A stretch of 64,000 nucleotides of DNA from Rhizobium laguerreae. Its GTDB lineage: Bacteria > Pseudomonadota > Alphaproteobacteria > Rhizobiales > Rhizobiaceae. Shown here in pieces: positions 8,643-16,960 of this stretch (position 1 is the stretch's first letter; every line of letters starts with the position of its first letter). The stretch covers positions 124,001-188,000 of the forward strand of contig NZ_MRDM01000031.1 in NCBI RefSeq assembly GCF_002008165.1, written 5' to 3'. Under the pieces are notes generated by a model, which was not told the origin of the DNA, searched no databases, and worked only from the letters and a program-made list of their open reading frames with translations. The translations under genes and the position numbers were made by a program.

Positions 8643-9713
8643 ATGAGGAATCTTGAAAACGGCACTTCCGCTTCGCTGCGCCGCCGCCTTCTCGCGGGTG
8701 CCGCCGCCGCTGCGGCACTGCTCGTCTTTTCGGCAGGTACGGCCTCGGCCGCCGCCAATTGCATCAAGGGTGACAGGAAAGCGCCCTATACGATCGGCTG
8801 GGCAAACATCTATTCGGTGCCGACCTGGATGAAGCAGACCGAAGGCACCATCACGGCTGAAGTGGAGGAGCTGAAGAAGGCAGGCCTTGTGAAGGACCTG
8901 ATGATCACGGACGCACAGGGCAACGCCCAGACGCAGATCCAGCATATCCAGTCGATGATCGACGCCAATGTCGACGCCATCGTCGTGATCGCCGGTTCCT
9001 CCAATGCGCTCGACCGCGTCATATCAGATGCCTGCGACAAGGGCATCGCCGTCGTGAATTTCGACAGTCTGGTCAATACCGACAAGGTGACGGCGAAGAT
9101 CAACACCGATTCCAACGAATGGGGCGCGACCGCTGCCAAGTGGATGGTCAGCCAGCTCGGCGGCAAGGGCAAGATCATCATCATGAACGGTCCGGCCGGC
9201 ATTTCGGTGAGCGACGACCGCCGCAAGGGCGCCCAGCCGGTCCTCGACGCCAATCCCGGTCTCCAGGTGATCACCGAGACGAACACGGAATATAACGTCG
9301 CGCCGGCACAGGAAGCGATGACCAGCCTGCTCTTCGCCAATCCCGAAATCGATGGCGTGCTGTCGTTGGGCGGCGCGCTATCAGCCGGCTCGGTGCTCGC
9401 TTTCGAGCGCCAGGGCCGCGACCAGGTGCCGACCACAGGCGAAAACGCAAGGCAGTTCCTGGAGCTCTGGAAGGAGAAGGGACTGAAGGGCTGGGCGACC
9501 ATGCAGCCCAATTGGCTCGGCGCGCTTTCCGTTTACACCGCCGTGCAGGCGCTGGAAGGCAAGGAAGTTCCGGCCTTCGTCAAGGTGCCGCTGCCCGTCA
9601 TCGACGACAGCACGATCGGCAGCTACCTCGCACGGGCCGACAAGTTCCCGGCTGACGGCTATATCTACTCGGACTACGACAAGGCGCTCTTCGACAAGCT
9701 GCTTGCCAAGTAA
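8643..9713 (+). CDS. Sugar-type ABC transporter substrate-binding protein
   Basis: A 356-residue periplasmic binding protein of the Peripla_BP_4/RbsB superfamily. The start at 8643 has AAGGGG seven bases upstream. An arginine-rich, alanine-rich export signal (SLRRRLLAGAAAAAALLVFS...) ends near ATASA. The mature part begins YTIGWANIYSVPTWM and contains IDANVDAIVVIAGSSNALDRVI and a C-terminal DGVLSLGGALSAGS, both typical of ribose/xylose-like binding folds. It is the first gene of a seven- or eight-gene operon. The operon's enzymes act on amino acids and acylated compounds, so the ligand may not be a simple sugar. Confidence 0.88.
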   Translation: MRNLENGTSASLRRRLLAGAAAAAALLVFSAGTASAAANCIKGDRKAPYTIGWANIYSVPTWMKQTEGTITAEVEELKKAGLVKDLMITDAQGNAQTQIQHIQSMIDANVDAIVVIAGSSNALDRVISDACDKGIAVVNFDSLVNTDKVTAKINTDSNEWGATAAKWMVSQLGGKGKIIIMNGPAGISVSDDRRKGAQPVLDANPGLQVITETNTEYNVAPAQEAMTSLLFANPEIDGVLSLGGALSAGSVLAFERQGRDQVPTTGENARQFLELWKEKGLKGWATMQPNWLGALSVYTAVQALEGKEVPAFVKVPLPVIDDSTIGSYLARADKFPADGYIYSDYDKALFDKLLAK

Positions 9714-9748
9714 TCCGCCCAAGTAATCCGGGGTTGAGGAAAACCGTC

Positions 9749-11263
9749 ATGACGGAAGAAAGACCCTTGCTGGAAGCCCGGCAGGTGTTCAGAGGATTTT
9801 TCGGCAATCCCGTGTTGAAGGGCGTCGATATCGCCCTTCTGCCGGGCAAGGTTCACGCCCTGCTCGGCGAAAACGGCGCCGGCAAGTCCACGCTTATCAA
9901 CCTCCTGTCCGGCGCTCTGCAGCCGGACGGCGGTTCCATCCTCGTCGACGGCAAGCCGGTCGAACGCTTCAGCCCGGCGGCTGCGCGCGCGGCGGGTATT
10001 GCCGTCGTTCAGCAGGAGCTGAGCCTGACGGCCAGTCTCTCGATTGCCGAAAACATCGGGCTCGGCGCATTTCCGCGCCGGTTCGGCCTCATCGATTACA
10101 GAGCGCTCCATCGCGGCGTGTTAGACGTCTGCGATATGGTGGGACTCACCGAGCCGCTCGACATGCCGGTCGCCGACCTCGCGCTCGGCCGACGCCAGAT
10201 GGTGGAGATCGCCAAGGCGCTGTTCCGCAAGCCGCGTGTGCTGATCCTGGACGAGCCGACCTCATCGCTCTCCGCGCACGAAGCCGGCATCCTTGCCCGC
10301 CTGATCGGGACGCTCAGGGATCGCGGCACGGCACTTCTCTATATTTCCCACCGCCTCAACGAGGTGCAGGCGCTGTGTTCGCATGTCACGGTGCTGAAGG
10401 ATGGCCTGGTCACCGCCGACCAATCGCTATCCGGCATCGACGGCGAGGGCCTGGTGCGCCTGATGGTCGGCCGCGAGACCGGCGACCTGTTCCCGCCGCG
10501 CCCGGCCGCAGCACCCGGCCCGATGCGCGTCAGCGTCGAAGGTTTTTCCGCCGGCATGGTGCGTGACGTCAGCTTCTCCGCCCGCGCCGGCGAGATTGTC
10601 GGTATCGGCGGGCTGGTGGGACAAGGGCAGGAAGACTTGCTGCTCGGTCTCTACGGCGCGATTCCGGCCTCGGCCGATCGGGCGGAGGTATCCGGCAAGC
10701 CCGCCCTGCCCGCTGATGTCAGCGAGGCGAATGCCGCCGGCATCGTCTATGTCCCGGCCGACCGCAGGCATGAGGGACTGGTGCTGCCGCATTCCATCGC
10801 CTCCAACCTCATCCTGCCCTCGCTTGGACGGGTCGCGCGCCAGGGGCTGCGCGACCGGCCGGCGGAAAACGGGCTGGTCGCCGATCTCGCGCGCCGGCTG
10901 ACGATCAAGGGCGACACGGCCCGCCCGGTGCAGGCGCTTTCCGGCGGTAATCAGCAGAAGGTGGCGCTCGCCAAATGGCTGCCGCTCGATCCCTCCGTTC
11001 TGCTCCTCAACGATCCGACGCGCGGCGTCGACATCGAGACCAAGCGGGAAATCTATCTCATGCTCCGCGCCTTCGCCGACGAGGGGCGGCTCGTCATTCT
11101 GGCCAGTTCCGATACGCCGGAGCTCGTGCATCTCTGCGATCGCGTCGTGGTTCTGCGCGGGGGGCGTGTCGCGGCGGTACTGTCGCCAGATGAAATCAGC
11201 GAAGGAGCGATCGTCGGCGCAGCGATGGGCATCACCACCACGACGCAGGGGGAGGCAGCATGA
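9749..11263 (+). CDS. Sugar-type ABC transporter ATP-binding protein (two NBDs, RbsA-like)
   Basis: A 504-residue double-ATPase. NBD1 (about 1-235) has Walker A GENGAGKST, the altered signature LALGRRQMVEIAKAL and Walker B VLILDEPTSSLS. NBD2 (about 250-495) has the degenerate P-loop region GIGGLVGQGQEDLL, with signature LSGGNQQKVALAKWL and NDPTRGVDIETK; such asymmetry is normal in this family. The ATG at 9749 has GAGGA eight bases upstream and is preferred over the TTG at 9734. Its stop overlaps the next start by four bases (ATGA). Confidence 0.92.
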   Translation: MTEERPLLEARQVFRGFFGNPVLKGVDIALLPGKVHALLGENGAGKSTLINLLSGALQPDGGSILVDGKPVERFSPAAARAAGIAVVQQELSLTASLSIAENIGLGAFPRRFGLIDYRALHRGVLDVCDMVGLTEPLDMPVADLALGRRQMVEIAKALFRKPRVLILDEPTSSLSAHEAGILARLIGTLRDRGTALLYISHRLNEVQALCSHVTVLKDGLVTADQSLSGIDGEGLVRLMVGRETGDLFPPRPAAAPGPMRVSVEGFSAGMVRDVSFSARAGEIVGIGGLVGQGQEDLLLGLYGAIPASADRAEVSGKPALPADVSEANAAGIVYVPADRRHEGLVLPHSIASNLILPSLGRVARQGLRDRPAENGLVADLARRLTIKGDTARPVQALSGGNQQKVALAKWLPLDPSVLLLNDPTRGVDIETKREIYLMLRAFADEGRLVILASSDTPELVHLCDRVVVLRGGRVAAVLSPDEISEGAIVGAAMGITTTTQGEAA

Positions 11264-12222
11264 GTACAAGTTCGTCATCCCGGCTCTACGGCGCAATCCA
11301 GCTCCGTCGCAACCGCGGCCTTGCCGGCCTCTACCTGGTTGTCGCCGCCTTTCTCATCCTCTATGCACTGCTCTTTCCCGGCATCCTTTCGATCGGCGGC
11401 TTCTCCAAATTCACGCAGAACTGGTTCCCGCTCGCGCTCGTCACCATGGCGCAGGCGCTGCTCATGCTGAACGGCGGCATCACGTTGGCGATCGGCCCGC
11501 TCGTCAGTCTTGGAGCGGTGATCGCCGCGACGACGATGGGTGGGGCGCTCGGCGTACCGGGCGGCATTCTTGCTGTCTCGATTACTGGTCTTTCGATCGG
11601 CGCCGCCATGGGCGCCATCGTCACATATCTGAGGCTTCCCGCAATCATCGTTACGCTCGCCGGCTCCTTCATCATCGGCGGGGTCGCGCTCATCCTGCTG
11701 CCGCGGCCGGGCGGGTTCATTCCCGATTGGCTGTCGACGGTGCTGGCCGGCCACACGCCCGTCGCCTTCCTGCTGCTCGTCGTGATCCTGGCGCTCTGGA
11801 AAGCCTTTCTTGCAACGCCGCTCGGCCTCGGCATCTACGCAGCCGGCGACAATCCGGTCGGCGCGTTCCGCTCCGGTGTCCCGGTCGAACGGGTGAAGGT
11901 TGTCGCCTTCGCCCTGTCCGGCCTTCTCGCCGCCCTGACCGGTCTCTTCGTCGCTGCGCAGACCGGCTCGGGTGATCCTGTTATCGGCACGCCCTTCACG
12001 CTGAACTCGATCGCCGCCGCCGTGCTCGGCGGCGTGGGCTTCCTCGGCGGCAAGGGCACGATGCGCGGGGCGATCTGCGGCAGCCTGCTGCTCTCGGTGA
12101 TGATCAACGTCATGTTCTTCCTGGGCTTCCCGCCGGTCGCGCAATATGTCGCGCAAGGGTTGATCATCGTCGGCGCGGTCGCCGTGCCGGAACTTCTTGG
12201 GGCTTGGAGGGCAAGGCGATGA
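11260..12222 (+). CDS. Sugar-type ABC transporter permease (RbsC-like, first)
   Basis: A 320-residue polytopic membrane protein of the BPD_transp_2 family. It shows LNGGITLAIGPLVSLGAV, RLPAIIVTLAGSFIIGGVAL and AAAVLGGVGFLGGKGTMRGAICGSLL, the conserved segments of ribose-type permeases. Start and stop codons overlap those of its neighbours by four bases on both sides, so it is translationally coupled with the ATPase and second permease. Confidence 0.9.
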   Translation: MSTSSSSRLYGAIQLRRNRGLAGLYLVVAAFLILYALLFPGILSIGGFSKFTQNWFPLALVTMAQALLMLNGGITLAIGPLVSLGAVIAATTMGGALGVPGGILAVSITGLSIGAAMGAIVTYLRLPAIIVTLAGSFIIGGVALILLPRPGGFIPDWLSTVLAGHTPVAFLLLVVILALWKAFLATPLGLGIYAAGDNPVGAFRSGVPVERVKVVAFALSGLLAALTGLFVAAQTGSGDPVIGTPFTLNSIAAAVLGGVGFLGGKGTMRGAICGSLLLSVMINVMFFLGFPPVAQYVAQGLIIVGAVAVPELLGAWRARR

Positions 12223-13160
12223 ACATCATCAGGTCCGCGTTCCGCAATCCACCGCTGCTGACCTTCCTTCTGGTCGCGCTCGTCTGGGTCGTCGCAAGCC
12301 TCACACTGCGCGGTTTCGGCGCCTATGGCCACCTGCGCTACCTGCTCGAACTCGCCGCGGTGATCGGCATTGCCGCCGCCGGCCAGACGCTCGTCATCCT
12401 GATGGGCGGCATCGATCTTTCCGTCGGCGCAGTCATAACAGTGACGGCGATCCTGCTGCCGCTGATCTCGCCGGCCTGGGATCCGACCGGCCTCGCCGGC
12501 ATCGCGGCGGCCCTTGCCATCGCTACCACTATCGGTCTGATGAACGGCGCCGGTGCTGCCTATCTTCGCGTGCCGCCGATCATCATGACGCTGGCCATGG
12601 CGACCTTCCTGCAGGGGCTGCTCGTCATCGTCGCCGGCGGCAGCGCGGTCACCGTCAGCAACCCGGCCGTCATTCTGCTCGGACAGGCGCGGCCGCTCGG
12701 CATTCCCTCAGGCATCATTCTGTGGCTCGTCGTCTCGATCATCGTCCTGCTGCTCGTCCACCGCATGCCGATCGGTGCCCGTTTCCTGGCGCTTGGGGCG
12801 AACCCGCTGGCGGCCCGGCTTTCCGGCGTCGGCGTCACCCGCAACACGCTGATCGTCCACTCTCTGTCGGGCTTTTTCGCAGGGCTTGCGGGCATTCTCG
12901 TGCTCGGCATGAACCGGCAAGGTTATGTCGGCATCGGCGACCCCTATCTGCTGACCTCGATCGCCGCCGTCGTGCTCGGCGGCACCTCCATCCTCGGCGG
13001 GCGCGGTACCTATGCCGGGACCATTCCGGGGGCAATCCTGCTCGTCACGACGACGGCGCTGATCACTGTCGTCAACGCCTCGCCCGGCTGGCGGTCGATC
13101 ATGTTCGGCACGCTGATCCTTGCCCTTTTGCTGGTTTCCGGTCGCGAGGCACGCCGATGA
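12219..13160 (+). CDS. Sugar-type ABC transporter permease (RbsC-like, second)
   Basis: A 313-residue RbsC-family membrane protein. LMGGIDLSVGAVITVTAIL, RVPPIIMTLAMATFLQG and AAVVLGGTSILGGRGTYAGTIPGAILL are the conserved family segments. The ATG at 12219 overlaps the previous stop (ATGA), and its own stop overlaps the amidohydrolase start. Two distinct permeases indicate a heterodimeric channel, as in autoinducer-2 or rhamnose importers. Confidence 0.9.
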   Translation: MNIIRSAFRNPPLLTFLLVALVWVVASLTLRGFGAYGHLRYLLELAAVIGIAAAGQTLVILMGGIDLSVGAVITVTAILLPLISPAWDPTGLAGIAAALAIATTIGLMNGAGAAYLRVPPIIMTLAMATFLQGLLVIVAGGSAVTVSNPAVILLGQARPLGIPSGIILWLVVSIIVLLLVHRMPIGARFLALGANPLAARLSGVGVTRNTLIVHSLSGFFAGLAGILVLGMNRQGYVGIGDPYLLTSIAAVVLGGTSILGGRGTYAGTIPGAILLVTTTALITVVNASPGWRSIMFGTLILALLLVSGREARR

Positions 13161-14113
13161 CGGAACTCTATGACGGGCCGGTGATCGACCCGCATCACCA
13201 CCTCTGGGACCTCAGCCTAGAACGCCATCCCTGGCTGCAGAAGGCGCGGGGGTCCGGCGAAGAGATGGTTTTCGGGAGCCTCGCACCGATCCTGCGCAAC
13301 TATGGCATTGACGATTATCGCGCCGATGCTGCCCGCCAGAACGTGATTGCAACCGTGCATGTGGAGGCGGGCTGGTCCGTTACCTACCCGCTGGAAGAGA
13401 GCCGCTGGCTGGATGGCCTCGACCGCAGCTCCGGCGTGGCGCACCGTTATATCGCGCGCGTGCCTCTCGACGGGCCGGACGCCATGCGCCTGCTCGAGGC
13501 GGAAGCGGCAAACCCGAATGTCGTCGGCATCCGCGATATTTTGAGCTGGCATCCGGACGCGGCGAAGAGTTTTGCTCCGCGCCCGAACCGCATGGGCGAC
13601 CCCGCCTGGCGGGCGGGGTTAGCTCACGCCACCCGGCTCGGATTGGTCTTCGATCTGATGCTCTATCCCTGGCAGATGGATGAGGCGCTCGAACTGGTGC
13701 GCGCTTTTCCGCAAACGCTTTTCGTGCTCAACCATGGCGGAAGCCCCACTGATCGGACGGAGGACGGCTTGGCGCTCTGGCGCCGTGGTCTGCGGGCACT
13801 CGGCAACGAGCCGAACATGCGTCTGAAGATCTCCGACCTCGTCGCCTACGACAACAATTGGACGCTCGAAAGCCTGCGGCCAGTGATCGAGCATTGCCTT
13901 GATTGTTTCGGCCCGGCGCGCGCCATGTTCGCGAGCGACTTTCCGGTCGCGGGCCTGCACGCCTCTTTCGACGAGGTCTACCGGGTTTTCCGCACGGTCG
14001 CCTCGCAGCTGTCTCTCGACGAGCAACGCGCCCTGTTCTTTGCCACCGCCAATGAAACCTATCGCCTCGGCATCGCCGATCCGGCCAAGATCAGGAGTGG
14101 CTGCCATATCTGA
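13157..14113 (+). CDS. Amidohydrolase-family metal-dependent hydrolase (COG3618 type)
   Basis: A 318-residue cytosolic TIM-barrel hydrolase. The N-terminal VIDPHHHLWDLSLERHPWLQ is the metal-binding HxH motif of the amidohydrolase-2 group that includes L-fuconolactonase, L-rhamnono-lactonase and gluconolactonase-like enzymes. LNHGGSP and FASDFPVAGL supply the later His and Asp ligands. The start overlaps the upstream permease stop by four bases. The family most often opens lactones in sugar-acid pathways; the neighbouring amino acid enzymes leave the substrate open. Confidence 0.82.
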   Translation: MTELYDGPVIDPHHHLWDLSLERHPWLQKARGSGEEMVFGSLAPILRNYGIDDYRADAARQNVIATVHVEAGWSVTYPLEESRWLDGLDRSSGVAHRYIARVPLDGPDAMRLLEAEAANPNVVGIRDILSWHPDAAKSFAPRPNRMGDPAWRAGLAHATRLGLVFDLMLYPWQMDEALELVRAFPQTLFVLNHGGSPTDRTEDGLALWRRGLRALGNEPNMRLKISDLVAYDNNWTLESLRPVIEHCLDCFGPARAMFASDFPVAGLHASFDEVYRVFRTVASQLSLDEQRALFFATANETYRLGIADPAKIRSGCHI

Positions 14114-15416
14114 CCTTCATACCGCGACGGAAAACGTTCTGATCGACGAGCGGGTGCGCGGCTTTCCGCCGGGCAATCCGCCGCTTCCGCTTGCTGCAAT
14201 CGGCAAGCAGGGATGGAAGCCCTATGACGGCAGGATGGCCCTGCCGCTGATCTCGCTCGACCGGCAGACTTTCACCGGCAATGTCGAACTGATGATGGCC
14301 TATGTGAAGAGCCACGGCGCCGATATCGCGCCGCATGCCAAGACACCGATGTCGACGGCGCTCTCGGAGGCACTTCTGGCGGCAGGCGCCTGGGGCACGA
14401 CCGTCGCCGACATCCGCCAGGCCGCCGTCCTGCTCCAGGCGGGACTACGCCGGCTGATCCTCGCCAACGAGATCGGCGGGGCCGCCGCCGCCCGCCGACT
14501 CGCGGCCCTGCTTGGCCGCTACCCCGATGCGGAACTTCATATTTTCGTGGATTCGACAGCGCTGGTCGAGGCTCTTCGATCCGCCTGGCAGGAACGTCCC
14601 GATCTGCCGCCTCTCGGCCTGCTGGTGGAGTTCGGCGCCGGCCGCGCCGGTGCCCGCGGCATCGACGCCGCCGAGGCAATTTTCGAGGCGATCCTTGCCG
14701 TGGAGACGCCGACCTTCCGGCTGACCGGCATCGCAGCCTATGAGGGCGCGGCGGCGACCGCCGATGCGGAAGAGACGATGCGTCGGATCGAGGCGCTGAT
14801 GGCGGTGACATCAGATTTCCTGCCGAAGGTGCGCGCCCGTATAGGCAAGGAGCGGCCGCTCTTCGTGACGGCCGGCGGCTCAGTGTTTTTCGACGTGGTG
14901 ATTGCCAGGCTTTCCGCCGCCGTCGCGGCCGATCCCGCCTGCCGGCTGGTGCTGCGCAGCGGCGCGATCTTCTTCCACGATCACGGCATCTACGAACGCG
15001 GCCTTGCCGGCCTCGATGCACGCGGCGGTTTCCGCATCGGCGGCGAGACGGTTTCGGCGGCCGCGGGTTTCCATCCGGCGCTGCGGCTCTGGGCTGAGGT
15101 CCTGTCCCGGCCGGAGCCGCGGCTGGCGATCTCAGGCATGGGCATGCGCGACGTGGCGATGGACCAAGGCCTGCCGCGGCCGTTGGCGCTCTATCGCAAT
15201 GGTGCGTATCTCGCCGATCTCGCGGGCGCCGAAGTTTTCCGCCTCAACGATCAGCACGCCTTCATTAGCCTTGCCGACGGCAGCGGCGTCGCGGTCGGTG
15301 ACGTCATCGAGTACGGCATCTCGCATCCCTGCACCTGCCTTGACCGGCATGCCATCCTCTACGGCCTCGACCCGGACCATTCGGTGACGGCGGCCTATCT
15401 GACCAGCTTCGGCTGA
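14097..15416 (+). CDS. PLP-dependent D-threonine aldolase / D-serine dehydratase-like enzyme (DSD1 family)
   Basis: About 439 residues. The N-terminal alanine-racemase fold starts with LPLISLDRQTFTGNVELM and carries the PLP lysine in PHAKTP (Lys82 with the GTG start). The C-terminal D-serine-dehydratase domain ends with ISHPCTCLDRH, whose HPC gives the zinc-binding His and Cys seen in eukaryotic-type D-serine dehydratase. The family cleaves or dehydrates D-beta-hydroxy amino acids, releasing glycine plus aldehyde, or ammonia plus keto acid. The start is uncertain: GTG 14097 overlaps the previous gene by 17 bases without a well-placed Shine-Dalgarno; GTG 14152 or ATG 14233 are alternatives. 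Confidence 0.78.
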   Translation: MAAISDLHTATENVLIDERVRGFPPGNPPLPLAAIGKQGWKPYDGRMALPLISLDRQTFTGNVELMMAYVKSHGADIAPHAKTPMSTALSEALLAAGAWGTTVADIRQAAVLLQAGLRRLILANEIGGAAAARRLAALLGRYPDAELHIFVDSTALVEALRSAWQERPDLPPLGLLVEFGAGRAGARGIDAAEAIFEAILAVETPTFRLTGIAAYEGAAATADAEETMRRIEALMAVTSDFLPKVRARIGKERPLFVTAGGSVFFDVVIARLSAAVAADPACRLVLRSGAIFFHDHGIYERGLAGLDARGGFRIGGETVSAAAGFHPALRLWAEVLSRPEPRLAISGMGMRDVAMDQGLPRPLALYRNGAYLADLAGAEVFRLNDQHAFISLADGSGVAVGDVIEYGISHPCTCLDRHAILYGLDPDHSVTAAYLTSFG

Positions 15417-15452
15417 ACTCTCCCTCCAAAAGCAAGAAAAGGAAAACCCGCA

Positions 15453-15797
15453 ATGATCCAGCGTTATCAGAAAGGTTCGCGTATGAGCCAAGCCGTCAGC
15501 TACGGCGGTCTCGTCTATATTGCCGGCCAGGTCGCGGAAAATCGCAAGGCTGATATCGAGGACCAGACCCGCGACGTGCTCGGCAAGATCGACGCCCTTT
15601 TGAAGGAGGCCGGCATCGATCGCTCGCGCCTCATCGCCGTCAACGTCTTCCTGCCGGCGATCGTCGATTTCGAAGCGATGAACAGCGTTTATGATGACTG
15701 GATCGACATCGAAAACCCGCCGGCCCGCGCCTGCACCGAAGCTCGTCTGGCCGATCCCGATCTGCGCGTCGAAATGACCGCGATCGCCGCGCTCTAA
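15453..15797 (+). CDS. RidA-family protein (enamine/imine deaminase-like)
   Basis: A 114-residue YjgF/YER057c/UK114 protein with a good Shine-Dalgarno (AAAAGGAAAA) before the ATG at 15453. The family forms trimers and hydrolyses reactive 2-aminoacrylate-type enamines made by PLP dehydratases. VYIAGQVAEN and NPPARACTEARLADPDLRVEMTAIA match the conserved segments, and the arginine in PPARAC fits the catalytic arginine. It follows the PLP enzyme by 36 bases, so a role in clearing the enamine or imine that enzyme releases is a natural reading. Confidence 0.87.
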   Translation: MIQRYQKGSRMSQAVSYGGLVYIAGQVAENRKADIEDQTRDVLGKIDALLKEAGIDRSRLIAVNVFLPAIVDFEAMNSVYDDWIDIENPPARACTEARLADPDLRVEMTAIAAL

Positions 15798-15807
15798 CGC
15801 ATCGGCC

Positions 15808-15900
15808 CGAAAATCGGAATCGATTTTCGCAAAGCACGATGTATCGATTCAAAGTGTTACAGCGTCCTTTGCGCGTCTCAAAAGACGCGCGGCGCTGTAA
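15808..15900. repeat. Rhizobial intergenic palindromic repeat, two modules
   Basis: Module one pairs CGAAAATCG (15808-15816) with CGATTTTCG (15821-15829). Module two pairs TTACAGC (15857-15863) with GCTGTAA (15894-15900) around an inner stem GCGCGTCT (15871-15878) / AGACGCGC (15883-15890). A close relative of module two is at 49225-49265. The repeat lies inside the operon, between the RidA and deacylase genes, and would form a long hairpin in the mRNA. Confidence 0.75.
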
Positions 15901-15931
15901 CGGCATCGCAACCGTCCGCACTGGAGACATC

Positions 15932-16945
15932 ATGCACAGCGGTCTCGTCAATCCGATCGACTTTTTGCGCGAGGGCCGGCAAGCCGGCCACCTCGCCATT
16001 CCCTATTCGATCGACCGGTCGCCCTATTATCAGATCCGCATTCCGATCCTTCGCCTGAAAAATGGCGAGGGGCCGTCTTTGCTGCTGATGGCCGGCAATC
16101 ATGGCGACGAGTATGAGGGCGAACTCCAACTCGGCCGGTTGATGCGGCTGCTTGTTGTCGCCGAAATCCGCGGCGCCGTCACCATCTTGCCGATGGCGAA
16201 CCTGCCTGCGGTGATGGCGGCCAAGCGCTGCTCGCCCTTCGACGGCGGCAATCTCAATCGGGCGTTTCCCGGCGATCCCATCGGCTCGCCGACGGCGCGG
16301 ATGGCGCATTTCCTCGAACATGAACTTTTTCCGCGCCATGACGTCGTGCTCGACCTGCATTCGGGCGGCACCTCCATGGCGCACCTGCCCTGCACGCTGA
16401 TCGAGCGGCAGGCCGATGCTGATCGCTTCGAGCGGTCCGTTTCGCTGATGCGCGCCATGGGTGCCGCGCATGCCTTCATCGCCGATAACGGGCCGACCGC
16501 ACCGACATCGATGGGGGCTGCGGCAAGGGCCGGGACCATCGGTCTTTCCGGCGAATTCGGCGGCGGCGGCACCGTGACGCTTGCAACAATGGCTTTCACG
16601 GCGGCGGCGATCGACCGGCTGCTGGTCACACTCGGCATCGTGAAGCATCCGGTCCTGTCGCGCGTGCCGCTCGCCGAGCCCGGACCGTTGCAGCTGCTGT
16701 CATTATCCCGGCATAGCCAGGGCATCTATGCGAACCGCAGAGGCTGGTTCGAGCCGGCCGTCGGCCTCGGCGCCACCGTTGCCGCCGGTGAGCTGGCCGG
16801 GTGGTATCATAATCTGGAACGCCTGGAGCAGCCGGAGGAAGAGCTGCGTTTTGCCGAGAGCGGTATTGTCATTTCCCACCGGCTGCATTGCGACAGCCAG
16901 GCTGGCGACTGCCTGATCCAGGTCGCCGAACCCATCGCATCCTGA
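15932..16945 (+). CDS. Succinylglutamate desuccinylase / aspartoacylase-family zinc deacylase
   Basis: A 337-residue M14-like metalloenzyme. LLMAGNHGDEYEGE provides the zinc ligands His57 and Glu60, and VVLDLHSGG supplies the second histidine. GLSGEFGGGGTVT and a C-terminal beta domain with the WYHNLERLE and ESGIVISHRLH segments follow the family plan. These enzymes remove N-acyl groups (succinyl, acetyl) from amino acids; close relatives act in ectoine breakdown (DoeB). The ATG at 15932 has TGGAGA upstream. It is the last gene of the operon and meets the convergent 16961 gene after 15 bases. An N-acyl amino acid intermediate is suggested. Confidence 0.82.
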   Translation: MHSGLVNPIDFLREGRQAGHLAIPYSIDRSPYYQIRIPILRLKNGEGPSLLLMAGNHGDEYEGELQLGRLMRLLVVAEIRGAVTILPMANLPAVMAAKRCSPFDGGNLNRAFPGDPIGSPTARMAHFLEHELFPRHDVVLDLHSGGTSMAHLPCTLIERQADADRFERSVSLMRAMGAAHAFIADNGPTAPTSMGAAARAGTIGLSGEFGGGGTVTLATMAFTAAAIDRLLVTLGIVKHPVLSRVPLAEPGPLQLLSLSRHSQGIYANRRGWFEPAVGLGATVAAGELAGWYHNLERLEQPEEELRFAESGIVISHRLHCDSQAGDCLIQVAEPIAS

Positions 16946-16960
16946 GGAACGCTGATCCGC

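Noticed and set aside
8643..8760. Twin-arginine export signal in the 8643 binding protein
   Set aside because: SLRRRLLAG contains arginines but not the full S/T-RR-x-F-L-K pattern; ordinary Sec export is equally likely and usual for this family.
12197..13156. Upstream extension of the amidohydrolase frame across the second permease
   Set aside because: The frame is open by chance through the permease gene; the HxH motif protein clearly starts at ATG 13157 with the usual four-base overlap.
15808..15900. Repeat block as a CRISPR-like or mobile element end
   Set aside because: There are no regularly spaced direct repeats, transposase or target duplication; the inverted arms fit dispersed intergenic palindromes.
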